DNA of 29,036 nt from CBDHDN01 sp965261585 (GTDB lineage: Bacteria > Pseudomonadota > Alphaproteobacteria > UBA6615). The notes below the pieces were generated by a model. It saw nothing but the letters and a program-made list of their open reading frames with translations. It ran no database searches and had not been told where the DNA came from. Below, in pieces: positions 7,899 to 16,240 of this stretch. Made by a program: the position numbers and the translations under genes. Numbering within the stretch: position 1 is the first letter of the stretch; each line of letters starts with the position of its first letter. The stretch lies in NCBI GenBank assembly GCA_965261585.1, contig CBDHDN010000073.1:1-29036 (forward strand), given 5' to 3'.

Positions 7899-8821
7899 CA
7901 GCGCGCCAGCATGGTGTTGTTGGCGGCGGACGGCCGCTCGACGCGCTCCATTGCGGCGGCGCTTGGCACCTGGCCGGGGCGGGTCAGCCGCTGGCGCACG
8001 CGCTTCGCGGCGGAACGGCTGGCCGGGCTGTCGGATCGAGCGCGGCCGGGGGCGACGCCGATCTACACGGCCGAGACGGGCCGGCGCATCCTGGCGCAGT
8101 TGGACGAGCCGCCGCCCGCCGGCTTCGCTCGCTGGACGGCGCCACTGCTGGCCCGGGCGCTGGGCGATGTGTCGGACCAGTACATCTGGCGCTTCCTGCG
8201 CCGGCAAAAGATCGACCTGGCCGGCCGTAAATCCTGGTGCCAGAGCAACGATCCCGAGTTCGTCCCCAAGGCGGCCGAGATCGTCGGCCTCTACTTGCAC
8301 CCGCCGGAGGACGCCATCGTGCTGGCGGTCGACGAGAAGCCGCACATCCAGGCGCTGGAGCGCGCCCAGGGCTATCTGAAGCTGCCGAACGGGCGCGCCC
8401 TGATCGGCCATGGCCACACGCCAGCGGCGAGGTTCAGGCCGGACACTACGAACGGCGGCGCCGCCGTGAGTTCCTCGACTTCATGAACCGCGTGGTGGCC
8501 GCCTATCCCGACCGCGAGATCCATGTCGTTCTCGACAACCTGAACACCCACAAGCCCAAGCGCGACCGCTGGCTCAAGGCGCATCCCCATGTCCACTTCC
8601 ACTTCACGCCCAACTACGCCAGCTGGCTCAACCAGATCGAGATCTGGTTCTCGATCCTCAGCCGCGCCGCCCTGCACGGCGCCAGCTTCACTTCGCCCCG
8701 ACAACTCAGGGACGCCATCGATGCCTTCATCCACGCCCACAACAAGACCGCCAAGCCTTTCCGTTGGGTCAGCACCAACATCCATCAGAAGAGGCTCAAA
8801 CCACGTCATCGCGATTTGTGA
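7899..8821 (+). pseudogene. IS630-family transposase, truncated and frameshifted
   Basis: The first segment (7899 to about 8422) reads QRASMVLLAADGRSTRSI and on to ALIGHGHT. It includes the first catalytic Asp in IVLAVDEKPHIQALER. The second segment, in the frame ending at TGA 8819-8821, resumes at SGEVQAGHYERRRRREF and carries VVLDNLNTHKPK and WLNQIEIWFSILSR with the other Asp and Glu. Comparison with the usual family sequence implies that about 16 codons between GHGHT and GEVQAGHY are deleted at 8420-8424, with a frame change. The N-terminal region before QRA is also missing. It is a dead copy. Confidence 0.85.
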
Positions 8822-8833
8822 TTCCCGGTACTA
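7899..8833 (+). mobile_element. IS630-family element remnant, 5' end lost, reaching the gltA stop codon
   Basis: The right end is a CTAG at 8831-8834, preceded by ATTCCCGGTA, a plausible terminal repeat just after the transposase stop. The left end is missing at the junction with the preceding IS630 remnant (about 7898/7899). Together the two remnants form a head-to-head fusion with both 5' ends deleted and both 3' ends outermost. The TA at 8832-8833 is shared with the stop codon of gltA on the other strand. Confidence 0.75.
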
Positions 8834-10135
8834 GGGGCGCTGGTCCAGCGGCACGTAGGGCCGCCCGGTCGATCCGGTATAGAGCTGTCGCGGCCGGCCG
8901 ATGCGCAAGTCCGGATCCTCGATCATCTCCTTCCACTGGGCGATCCAGCCGACCGTACGGGCGACCGCGAACAGCACGGTGAACATCGAGGTCGGGAAGC
9001 CGATCGCCTTGAGGATGATGCCCGAATAAAAATCGACGTTCGGGAACAGCTTGCGGTCCCTGAAATAGTCGTCCTTGAGCGCCAGTGCCTCCAGCTCCAT
9101 CGCCAGGTCGAGCAACGGGTCGTCGCGCTTGCCGAGTGCTTCCAACACCTCGTGGCACGACTTGCGCAGCACCGAGGCGCGCGGGTCGTAGTTCTTGTAG
9201 ACCCGGTGGCCGAAGCCCATCAGTCGGAACGGGTCGTCCTTGTCCTTCGCCTTCTTCAGGTACGCCGCGATGTTGTCGCGGCTGCCGATCTCCTGCAGCA
9301 TCACCTGTACGGCCTCATTGGCGCCGCCGTGGGCGGGGCCCCACAGCGACGAGATGCCCGCTGCCACACAGGCAAACGGGTTGGCCCCGGACGAGCCGGA
9401 GAGCCGCACGGTCGAGGTCGATGCATTCTGCTCATGGTCGGCGTGCAGCAGGAAGATCCGGTCCATAGCCCGCGCCACCGGCGGCTTGATGTCGTAGTCC
9501 TCAGGCGGCACCGAGAAGCACATGTGCAGGAAATTGGCGGCGTAGCGCAGGTTGTTGCGCGGGTACATGAAGGGCTGGCCGAGCGAATACTTGTACGCCA
9601 TCGCGGCGATCGTCGGGATCTTGGCGATCAGACGGTGCGACGCCACGATGCGCTGCTGCGGGTCGGCGATGTCGGTCGAGTCGTGATAAAAGGCCGACAG
9701 CGCCCCGACGACGCCGACCATGATCGCCATCGGGTGGGCGTCCCGGCGGAAGCCGCGGAACACGTACTGCAGCTGATCGTGCAGCATCGTATGGCGGGTG
9801 ATGCTGGTCTCGAACGCCGCCTTCTCCCTGTTGTTCGGCAGCTCGCGGTTCAGCAGCAGGTAGCAGACATCCATGAACTCGCTGTGCTCGGCGAGGTCTT
9901 CGATGGAATAGCCGCGATGGCGCAGCACGCCGGCCTCGCCGTCGATGAAGGTGATGGCGGACTCACAACTCGCGGTGGAAGTGTAGCCCGGGTCGAACGT
10001 GAACATGCCGGTGTCAGCATAGAGGCGGCGCACGTCGATGACCCGTGGTCCCTCGGTGCCGGCTATCACCGGCAACTCGAAGCGTTTGCCGGTCTTGTTG
10101 TCGATCAGGGTGACCGTTTCGCCTGCACCGCTCAT
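8831..10135 (-). CDS. gltA: Citrate synthase (hexameric type II)
   Basis: Citrate synthase condenses acetyl-CoA and oxaloacetate at the entry of the TCA cycle. The product is 434 residues, the size of the Gram-negative, NADH-sensitive hexameric type. The catalytic residues are His269 in GPAHGGANEA, His310 in GFGHRVYKNYDPRA and Asp368 in PNVDFYSG; the family motif HADHEQNASTSTVRL is at 231-245. The start ATG at 10135 gives MSGAGETVTLID, typical of the family. It lies 85 bp downstream of gltX on the same strand. The TAG stop falls in the CTAG bounding the IS630 remnant, but the C-terminus (YVPLDQRP) looks complete, so the insertion spared the protein. Confidence 0.97.
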   Translation of the reverse strand: MSGAGETVTLIDNKTGKRFELPVIAGTEGPRVIDVRRLYADTGMFTFDPGYTSTASCESAITFIDGEAGVLRHRGYSIEDLAEHSEFMDVCYLLLNRELPNNREKAAFETSITRHTMLHDQLQYVFRGFRRDAHPMAIMVGVVGALSAFYHDSTDIADPQQRIVASHRLIAKIPTIAAMAYKYSLGQPFMYPRNNLRYAANFLHMCFSVPPEDYDIKPPVARAMDRIFLLHADHEQNASTSTVRLSGSSGANPFACVAAGISSLWGPAHGGANEAVQVMLQEIGSRDNIAAYLKKAKDKDDPFRLMGFGHRVYKNYDPRASVLRKSCHEVLEALGKRDDPLLDLAMELEALALKDDYFRDRKLFPNVDFYSGIILKAIGFPTSMFTVLFAVARTVGWIAQWKEMIEDPDLRIGRPRQLYTGSTGRPYVPLDQRP

Positions 10136-10220
10136 GCGTCATGTTCTCCAATCGCGAGAGCCCCCTGTCCTACCTGACTTTTCGCGGGCGAGACTACTCG
10201 CTGCACCGCACGAGCGCAAA

Positions 10221-11636
10221 TCACCCGTCGGCGGCACCAGCGGCAGCGGTGGCCAGGCGGGCCATTGTCTCGGGGCGGCCGAGTACGGCCATGACCTCGA
10301 AGATGCCGGGCGACGCGGTGGCCCCGGTCAGCGCCGCCCGCAGTGGCTGGGCGATGCGGCCCAGCTTCATGCCGGCCGCCTCGGCGAACGCACGCACGGC
10401 GGCTTCCAGCGCCGGTTCCGTCCAGGTGTCCAGCGCGGCCAGCGCCGCGGCCAGCTCGTGCAGGCGCCGGCGCGCCTCGGGCCCCAGCAGCCCGGTCGCC
10501 TTGTTGGTCATCGGTAGCGGTGGTGTTCGGCAATAGAACGAAGCATTTTCAATAAGTTCCAGAAGTGTTTTCGCGCGTTGCTTGAGGCCATTCATGCCGG
10601 CCAGCAAGCGCTCCGCCGCCTCCGGCACCGGCGCCCCATCGAGCCGCTCCGCCAGCAGTGGCACGATCAGCGCGACCAGCCGCCGGTCGTCGCTCTCGCG
10701 GATATAGTGGCCGTTGAGGCTGTCCAGCTTGGCCAGGTCGAACCGCGCGGCGCCGCGCCCGACGCCGGTGAGGTCGAACCATTCCACCGCCTGGTCGCGG
10801 GCGATGATCTCGTCGTCGCCGTGGCCCCAGCCGAGCCGCAGCAGGTAGTTGATGAGCGCCTCGGGCAGGTAGCCCATGTCGCGATAGGCCTCGACGCCGA
10901 GGGCGCCATGGCGCTTCGACAGCTTGGCGCCGTCGGGCCCGTGGATCAGCGGAATGTGGGCGAAGGTCGGCACCGGCCAGCCGCACGCGGCGTAGATCTG
11001 GCGCTGGCGAAACGCGTTCGTTAGGTGGTCGTCGCCGCGGATGATGTGGGTCACGCCCATGTCGTGATCGTCGACGACGACCGAGAGCATGTAGGTCGGC
11101 GTGCCGTCGGCCCGCAGCAGGACCAGGTCGTCGAGGCGCTCGTTGGCGACCCGCACTTCGCCCTGCACCGCGTCGGCGATGACCGTCTCGCCTTCGAGTG
11201 GCATCTTGATGCGCACGACCGGATCGATGCCGGCCGGCGCCTCGGCCGGGTCGCGGTCGCGCCAGCGGCCATCGTAGAGCCGCGTTCCGCCCGCCTTGCG
11301 CGCGCGCTCGCGTATCTCCGTTAGCTCCTCGGGCGTGCAATAGCACCGGTAGGCGTGGCCGGCGGCCACGAGCTCGTGGGCGACCGCCGCGTGGCGCGCC
11401 GCGTTCTTGGACTGGTAGAGCGCGGCCCCGTCCCAGGTGAGGTCGAGCCAGCGCAGGGCCTCGAGGATCTTCTCGATGGCCTCGGGCGTCGAGCGTGCCC
11501 GGTCCGTATCCTCGATGCGCAGCAGGAACGTGCCGCCGTGGTGCCGCGCGAACAGCCAGTTGAACAGCGCCGTGCGGGCGCCGCCGATATGCAGGAACCC
11601 GGTGGGCGAGGGCGCAAAGCGGGTAACGACGGGCAT
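10221..11636 (-). CDS. gltX: Glutamyl-tRNA synthetase
   Basis: GltX charges tRNA-Glu (and, in bacteria with GatCAB, may also charge tRNA-Gln). From ATG 11636 the product is 471 residues and begins MPVVTRFAPSPTGFLHIGG, placing the class I HIGH-type signature (HIGG, residues 16-19) where it is always found; GAGG lies about 9 bp upstream. The frame is open to an ATG at 11675, a less likely start. The second signature, KLSKRHG (residues 238-244), replaces KMSKS as usual in GltX. The C-terminal anticodon-binding half ends GAADG. It is head-to-head with comEC, whose start lies about 140 bp away, and upstream of gltA. Confidence 0.96.
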   Translation of the reverse strand: MPVVTRFAPSPTGFLHIGGARTALFNWLFARHHGGTFLLRIEDTDRARSTPEAIEKILEALRWLDLTWDGAALYQSKNAARHAAVAHELVAAGHAYRCYCTPEELTEIRERARKAGGTRLYDGRWRDRDPAEAPAGIDPVVRIKMPLEGETVIADAVQGEVRVANERLDDLVLLRADGTPTYMLSVVVDDHDMGVTHIIRGDDHLTNAFRQRQIYAACGWPVPTFAHIPLIHGPDGAKLSKRHGALGVEAYRDMGYLPEALINYLLRLGWGHGDDEIIARDQAVEWFDLTGVGRGAARFDLAKLDSLNGHYIRESDDRRLVALIVPLLAERLDGAPVPEAAERLLAGMNGLKQRAKTLLELIENASFYCRTPPLPMTNKATGLLGPEARRRLHELAAALAALDTWTEPALEAAVRAFAEAAGMKLGRIAQPLRAALTGATASPGIFEVMAVLGRPETMARLATAAAGAADG

Positions 11637-11772
11637 GGGCGGGGCCTCGGGCAACGTGGGCTCGTCATGTAGCATAGGGCGATCGTTGCGCGAAACCGGA
11701 CGCGGGCCGCGCTATGATCGACCGAGGAGCGCCGAGACGGCCCTGCCGAGGGAGCGACGGCAGTACCCTGCC

Positions 11773-13416
11773 GTGGCGGTACTCGCCTGGCTCTTGGCGC
11801 GACTCGTCGACGAGCGCGAGCGCTGGCTGCTGTGGCTGCCGGCCGGCCTCGGCGTCGGCATCGCCGGCTACTTCGTGCTGCGGGTCGAGCCGCCGCCATG
11901 GGCCGGCCCGGGCGGCCTGACGGCCGCAGCACTGCTCGCGATCGCTGGGCTGACGCGTGCCCGGCGCTGGCGGCCGGCGCTGCTGGTTCTGGCCATCGGC
12001 CTTGGCGCACTGGCCACCGGTTTCACCGCTGCCCAATTGCGTTCGGCCGCCGTCGCCGCGCCGGTCCTGCAGGAGCGCCTGACGGCGACGCTCACGGCGC
12101 GCGTCGTCTCCGTGCAGCCGCGGGTCGACGGCGACCGCCTCGTGCTCGCGGCCGCGCGCGTGACCGGCCTCGATCCGGCGGCGACACCGGCCCGGCTGCG
12201 CTTGAGCGTCCGCGATGCCGACGGCGCGTCGGCGCGGGTCCGCCCCGGCGACTGGGTGCGACTGCGCGCGACGCTGCTGCCGCCGCCCGGCCCGGCCGCG
12301 CCGGGGGCCTTCGATTTTCAGCGCCGGGCTTGGTTTCAACGGCTGGGCGCCGTCGGCTTTTCGCGCGGCAAGCCCGTCGTTGTTGCGTCCCCGGACGGCG
12401 CGACGGCGCCCCTGTTCGCCGCCGCGCCTGTCTTGGCCGACATCAGGCAGCGCATCTTCTTCCGCGTGACGGACCGGCTCGACGGCGCCACCGGTGCCAT
12501 CGCCGCGGCCCTGATGATGGGCGAGCGTGGCGCCATCCCCGCCGATGTCCTGGCCGCCATGCGCGATTCCGGGCTGGCGCACCTGTTGGCCATCTCCGGG
12601 CTTCATGTCGGCCTCGTCGCCGGCATCCTGTTCTTCGCCGCGCGCGGCGGTTGCGCTCTGGTGCCAGCGGTGGCTTTGCGCTACCCGATCAAGAAGTGGG
12701 CCGCGGTCGTCGCCCTAATCGGCGCGTTCGGCTATCTGCTGCTGGCCGGCGCCCCGGTGCCGACGCAGCGCGCCTTCGTGATGGTCGGCCTCGTGCTCGT
12801 CGCCGTGCTCGTGGACCGCCGCGGCATCTCGATGCGGCTCGTCGTCTGGGCCGCGACGTTCATCCTCCTGGTCCGGCCGGAGAGCCTGCTCGGCGCGAGC
12901 TTCCAACTGTCGTTTGCCGCCGTGCTGGCGCTGGTCGCCGGCTATGAGGCGCTCGGCCCGCGCTTGCGTGTCTGGTACGGCGAATCCGGTGCCGCCCGAC
13001 GCGTCCTGCTCTACGTCGGCGGCGTCGCGCTCACGACCGTCATCGCCGGCCTGGCGACGGCGCCGTTCGCCTTGTTCCACTTCAACCGGTTCGTCGTCTA
13101 CAGCCTGGCCGCCAATCTCGTCGCCGTGCCGCTGACGGCACTGTGGGTCATGCCGTGGGCGGTCGCCGCGCTCGTGCTGATGCCGCTTGGGTTGGAAGGG
13201 CTGGCGCTGGTCCCGATGGGCTGGGGCGTCGACGGCGTGATCGCGGTCGCCCGTGCGATCGCCGGCTGGCCCGGCGCCGTGCGCCTGGCGCCGGCGCTGC
13301 CGACCGCCGGCCTGATCGCCGTCGCGGCGGGTGGCCTGTGGCTCTGCCTGTGGCGCCGGCCGTGGCGGCTGGCCGGCCTCGGTGCGATCGTCGGCGGCCT
13401 CGTGACGATCGCCTGA
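11773..13416 (+). CDS. comEC: ComEC/Rec2-family DNA uptake protein, interrupted by an in-frame TGA
   Basis: ComEC forms the inner-membrane channel for single-stranded DNA in natural transformation. After an N-terminal soluble/DUF4131 region (residues about 80-220, with the OB-like stretch RLTATLTARVVSVQPRVDGDRL) comes the Competence domain core, including ALMMGERGAIP and LAHLLAISGLHVGLVAG, the family signature. Eight or so hydrophobic helices follow, ending WRLAGLGAIVGGLVTIA. A TGA at 13414-13416 stops the frame, yet the same frame goes on for 155 codons with the family's C-terminal domain. The start is uncertain: I take GTG 11773 (VAVLAWLLARLVDERERW); the frame is open further upstream but overlaps the gltX region. 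Confidence 0.85.
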   Translation: MAVLAWLLARLVDERERWLLWLPAGLGVGIAGYFVLRVEPPPWAGPGGLTAAALLAIAGLTRARRWRPALLVLAIGLGALATGFTAAQLRSAAVAAPVLQERLTATLTARVVSVQPRVDGDRLVLAAARVTGLDPAATPARLRLSVRDADGASARVRPGDWVRLRATLLPPPGPAAPGAFDFQRRAWFQRLGAVGFSRGKPVVVASPDGATAPLFAAAPVLADIRQRIFFRVTDRLDGATGAIAAALMMGERGAIPADVLAAMRDSGLAHLLAISGLHVGLVAGILFFAARGGCALVPAVALRYPIKKWAAVVALIGAFGYLLLAGAPVPTQRAFVMVGLVLVAVLVDRRGISMRLVVWAATFILLVRPESLLGASFQLSFAAVLALVAGYEALGPRLRVWYGESGAARRVLLYVGGVALTTVIAGLATAPFALFHFNRFVVYSLAANLVAVPLTALWVMPWAVAALVLMPLGLEGLALVPMGWGVDGVIAVARAIAGWPGAVRLAPALPTAGLIAVAAGGLWLCLWRRPWRLAGLGAIVGGLVTIA

Positions 13417-13884
13417 GTGCACCCACCCGACGTCATGATTTCCGCCGATGCCCGCCTGGCCGCCGTGCGCGGCGCCGACGGGGTGCTGCTCGTGTCCCAC
13501 GGCCGGCGCAGTGCGTTTACCCGCAATGTTTGGCTGCGCCGCGCGGGTGCCAGCGATTGGTCCACGTTCGCCGCCGCCACCGCGGCGGGGGCGCGGGCGG
13601 GGACGCTGCGCTGCGACAGGCTGGGCTGCACGGCTCGCCGCGCCGGCCAGCGCCTGGCAATCGTCGCGGATCCACGCGCGCTTGCCGAGGACTGCCGGCA
13701 TGCCGACGTCATCGTCAGCTTCGTGCCGGTCCGCGGCCGATGCCCGCGCCCGCATACGGTCGTCGACCGCTTCGACGTCCACCGCGACGGCAGCCACGCC
13801 ATCTGGCTCGCGCCGGCCGGTGCGCGCGTCCTCGCGTCGAACCCCAGTCGCGGCGACCGCCCCTGGGTGCCCCGGGCCCGCTAA
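13417..13884 (+). CDS. ComEC C-terminal domain, separated from the rest by a stop codon
   Basis: This segment lies in the same frame as comEC, directly after TGA 13414-13416, and starts with GTG. Its 155 residues resemble the soluble C-terminal part of alphaproteobacterial ComEC: PPDVMISADARLAAVR, then a Cys-containing patch LRCDRLGCTARRAG, then EDCRHADVIVSFVPVRGRCP, VVDRFDV, and an ending SNPSRGDRPWVPRAR. Either one comEC gene has a nonsense mutation or sequencing error at 13414, or the two parts are made separately: GTG directly following TGA would allow coupled re-initiation, though no clear ribosome site precedes it. Confidence 0.7.
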   Translation: MHPPDVMISADARLAAVRGADGVLLVSHGRRSAFTRNVWLRRAGASDWSTFAAATAAGARAGTLRCDRLGCTARRAGQRLAIVADPRALAEDCRHADVIVSFVPVRGRCPRPHTVVDRFDVHRDGSHAIWLAPAGARVLASNPSRGDRPWVPRAR

Positions 13885-14002
13885 CGCGCCTGGTATCGGT
13901 GGCCCGGCACGAGTTCGAGTGGCGCTACGGACGCCGGCAGCGTCGGGCCGGGACTATTAGGGCAGGTCCGTGGCGTCTGCGCCAGGCAGGGTCTGCGCGG
14001 CG

Positions 14003-14713
14003 TCAGTAGCGGCGCATCAGGCCGACCAAGCGGCCCTGGATCTGCACCTGATCGGTCCCGAAGATACGCGTCTCGAAGGACGGATTGGCCGGCTCCAGCG
14101 CCACCGAGTTGTTGCGCTTGCGCAGCCGCTTCAAGGTGACTTCCTGGCGCTCGACGAGGGCGACGACGATGGAGCCGCTCTCGGCGTTGTCGCAGCGCTC
14201 GATCACGACCGTGTCGCCGTCGAAGATGCCGGCCTCGATCATCGAATCGCCCTCGACCTCGAGGCAATAGTGCTCGCCGCGGCCGATCAGCCCGGCTGGC
14301 ACGCCGATCTGGGTCGAATCGTCGCGCAGCGCCTCGATCGGCGTGCCGGCGGCGATCCGGCCGAGCAGCGGCAGCTGGACCGATCCGTCCGGCGCCGGCG
14401 CCGGTTGGGCGGCAGGCCCGACGCGCATTTCACGAAAACCGCCATCGATGACCTGCAAATCGAAGCCGCCGGGCTTGCGGCCGTTGCCGACCGCGGCATC
14501 CTCGGGCAGGCGCAGGACCTGCAGTGCCCGGGCACGGTGCGGCAGACGCCGAATAAAGCCGCGTTCTTCGAGCCCGGTGATCAGACGATGGATGCCCGAC
14601 TTGGACTTCAAGCCCAGGGCATCCTTCATTTCGTCGAATGACGGCGAGACGCCGTGCTGGGCCAGGTGCTGATTGATGAAGAGCAGAAGTTCGTATTGTT
14701 TTCGCGTCAGCAT
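14003..14713 (-). CDS. lexA: SOS repressor LexA
   Basis: LexA represses DNA-damage genes and cleaves itself when activated RecA forms. The 236-residue product has the N-terminal winged helix-turn-helix (MLTRKQYELLLFINQHL, then SPSFDEMKDALGLKSKSGIHRLI, residues 1-46). The linker holds the Ala122-Gly123 cleavage site within GRIAAGTP. The S24 protease fold carries the catalytic dyad Ser157 in EGDSMIEAG and Lys195 in VTLKRL. GGGGGAG lies about 6 bp before the ATG. Its length is typical for alphaproteobacteria and longer than E. coli LexA (202). It is convergent with comEC. It is autoregulated through an SOS box overlapping its promoter. Confidence 0.97.
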   Translation of the reverse strand: MLTRKQYELLLFINQHLAQHGVSPSFDEMKDALGLKSKSGIHRLITGLEERGFIRRLPHRARALQVLRLPEDAAVGNGRKPGGFDLQVIDGGFREMRVGPAAQPAPAPDGSVQLPLLGRIAAGTPIEALRDDSTQIGVPAGLIGRGEHYCLEVEGDSMIEAGIFDGDTVVIERCDNAESGSIVVALVERQEVTLKRLRKRNNSVALEPANPSFETRIFGTDQVQIQGRLVGLMRRY

Positions 14714-14790
14714 GCCAGCTCCCCCAGAGCAGACTGTCTGCGCTTGCCCACGCCAAAACCAAAAAGAACAAATGGCAAATGACCGCTTAT

Positions 14791-14805
14791 GTTCTAGTCA
14801 TGTTC
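14791..14805 (-). promoter_or_regulatory. Alphaproteobacterial SOS box (LexA operator)
   Basis: The sequence is GTTC-TAGTCAT-GTTC on the plus strand, exactly the direct-repeat operator GTTC-N7-GTTC known for alphaproteobacterial LexA. It covers the -10 of the lexA promoter, so LexA would block its own transcription. No other exact match was noticed in the window. Confidence 0.85.
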
Positions 14806-14819
14806 TCGTCGGCGGTCAA
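14791..14819 (-). promoter_or_regulatory. lexA promoter
   Basis: Reading the minus strand, TTGACC (14819-14814) serves as the -35, followed by a 17-bp spacer and the -10 TAGAAC (14796-14791). This is a near-consensus sigma-70 layout about 78 bp upstream of the lexA start. The -10 lies inside the SOS box, the expected arrangement for autorepression. Confidence 0.6.
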
Positions 14820-14836
14820 GCCCGAATGATAGCGCA
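14820..14836. repeat. Left 17-bp target-site duplication of the IS1202-type element
   Basis: GCCCGAATGATAGCGCA directly abuts the TGTCG end of the element and recurs exactly at 16241-16257. It starts one base beyond the lexA -35 hexamer. Confidence 0.85.
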
Positions 14837-16240
14837 TGTCGGTAACACGCGATATGTCCGGTTTATGTACCAGATGATCTGTCCGGTTTTAGAACGCCTC
14901 CAAGCCATGGAGGGAGGCGATGCGTCGGACGGAGCAGGTACAGGGACTGAGATTGATGAAGTTCGAGGAGGTTTACGGGCGCACCCATCGGGGTGGCTTG
15001 AGCCAGGCGGAGGCGGCGGAGGTTCTGGGTGTCTCGGAGCGCACCTTCCGGCGCTGGCGCGACCGCTACGAGGCGGAGGGAGCCGACGGTCTCTACGACC
15101 GCCGCCTGGGCCGCCTCTCGGCGCGGCGCGCGCCGGTGGACGAGGTGGCGCGGGTGCTGGAGTTGTTCGACACCCGCTACTGGGACTTCACGGCCAAGCA
15201 CTTCCACGAGAAGCTGGTGGCCGATCACGGCTTCAAGCGCAGCTACAACTGGCTGCGGCTGAGCTTGCAAGCCCATGGGCGCAGGCGCGCGGCGCCCAGG
15301 CGTGGGGCGCACCGGCGCAAGCGGCCGCGCCGTGCCCTGCCCGGCATGATGTTGCACCAGGACGGCTCGAGCCACGAGTGGGTCCTCGGTCGATGGTGGG
15401 ACCTGATCGTCACCATGGACGATGCGACCAGCGATATCTACTCGGCCTTCTTCGTCGCCGAAGAGGGCACCATGTCGAGCTTCCAGGGGGTGTCCGAGGC
15501 GATCCGGGCCAAGGGCCTGTTCTGCTCGCTCTACGCCGACCGCGCCAGCCACTACTGGAACACGCCCGAGGCCGGCAGCAAGGTGGACAAGGACACCCCG
15601 ACCCAGGTCGGCCGCGCCCTGGCGCAGCTCGGCATCGAGTTGATCCCGGCCTACTCGCCCGAGGCAAGGGGGCGCTCGGAGCGCATGTTCGGCACCTTGC
15701 AGAAGCGCCTGCCCCAGGAACTCAGGCTCGCCGGCATCACCGACATGGTCGAGGCCAACCGCTTCCTCAAGGAGGTCTTCCTGCCACAACACAACGCCCG
15801 CTTCGCGACCCCGGCCGAGGACCAGGGCACCGCCTTCGTCCCCTTCACCGGCGCGCTCGACGACATCCTGTGCATCCACGAGGAACGCACCGTCTCAAAC
15901 GACAACACGGTGCGCTACAAGCGCCTGGCACTTCAGATCCCCGCCGGCCGCCACCGCCGCCATTACGTCAAGGCCAGGGTCCGCGTCCACGAATACCCCG
16001 ACGGCACAATGGCCGTCTTCCATGGACCGCGATGTCTGGCGCGAAACCACGCCGATGGCCAACCGATCGACAGCCAAACCCGCGAGGCCGCGTGACCCGC
16101 TTCGACGCGACCGACCGGCGCCCTGTGGACAAGTGGACAGCCGCTCCGCGACCGACCACTTCCCCACAGGGCCAGAAACCGCAACAGAAGCGGTCAACTC
16201 ATATGGTACATAAACCGGTCAACTCAGAATGTTCTCGACA
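14837..16240 (+). mobile_element. IS1202-type (ISNCY) insertion sequence
   Basis: The ends start TGTCGGTAACA (14837) and, on the other strand, TGTCGAGAACA (from 16240). The inverted similarity continues inwards to a shared CCGGTTTATGTACCA block at 14858-14872, mirrored at 16204-16218. Directly outside both ends is the same 17-bp sequence. The element is 1404 bp with one transposase gene. Long target duplications are a known trait of IS1202-related elements. It sits in the lexA-moeA intergenic region, next to the lexA -35. Confidence 0.85.
14920..16095 (+). CDS. IS1202/ISNCY-family DDE transposase
   Basis: The product has 391 residues. An N-terminal helix-turn-helix (LSQAEAAEVLGVSERTFRRW, residues 27-46) is followed by a basic linker (about 120-140) and an rve-type integrase core. 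The probable DDE triad is Asp148 in LHQDGSSHEW, Asp207 in LYADRASHYW and Glu254 in GRSERMFGTLQ. A GGAGGC ribosome site lies just before the ATG. No frameshift is seen, so the enzyme is probably functional. The element's left inverted repeat ends about 40 bp upstream, so its promoter would have to overlap the terminus. Confidence 0.9.
   Translation: MRRTEQVQGLRLMKFEEVYGRTHRGGLSQAEAAEVLGVSERTFRRWRDRYEAEGADGLYDRRLGRLSARRAPVDEVARVLELFDTRYWDFTAKHFHEKLVADHGFKRSYNWLRLSLQAHGRRRAAPRRGAHRRKRPRRALPGMMLHQDGSSHEWVLGRWWDLIVTMDDATSDIYSAFFVAEEGTMSSFQGVSEAIRAKGLFCSLYADRASHYWNTPEAGSKVDKDTPTQVGRALAQLGIELIPAYSPEARGRSERMFGTLQKRLPQELRLAGITDMVEANRFLKEVFLPQHNARFATPAEDQGTAFVPFTGALDDILCIHEERTVSNDNTVRYKRLALQIPAGRHRRHYVKARVRVHEYPDGTMAVFHGPRCLARNHADGQPIDSQTREAA

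Noticed and set aside
7053..8417. A 454-residue minus-strand frame starting inside the next transposase
   Set aside because: Only the part to about 7898 is IS630 transposase; the rest is antisense to the plus-strand transposase remnant.
9152..10177. Long plus-strand frame opposite gltA (and similar ones opposite trpD and bamA)
   Set aside because: The opposite strands encode unambiguous enzymes with all catalytic motifs; these are shadows.
13414..13416. TGA read as tryptophan or selenocysteine in comEC
   Set aside because: TGA ends several other genes here at conserved termini, and no selenocysteine-type hairpin or conserved Sec site is known for ComEC; a nonsense change or read error is simpler.
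14801..16237. TGTTCTCG present on both sides of the IS1202-type element, as if it were part of the target duplication
   Set aside because: The right copy lies inside the element's terminal inverted repeat (TGTCGAGAACA read in reverse). The left copy is the half-site of the SOS box. The true duplication is the 17 bp immediately outside the ends.
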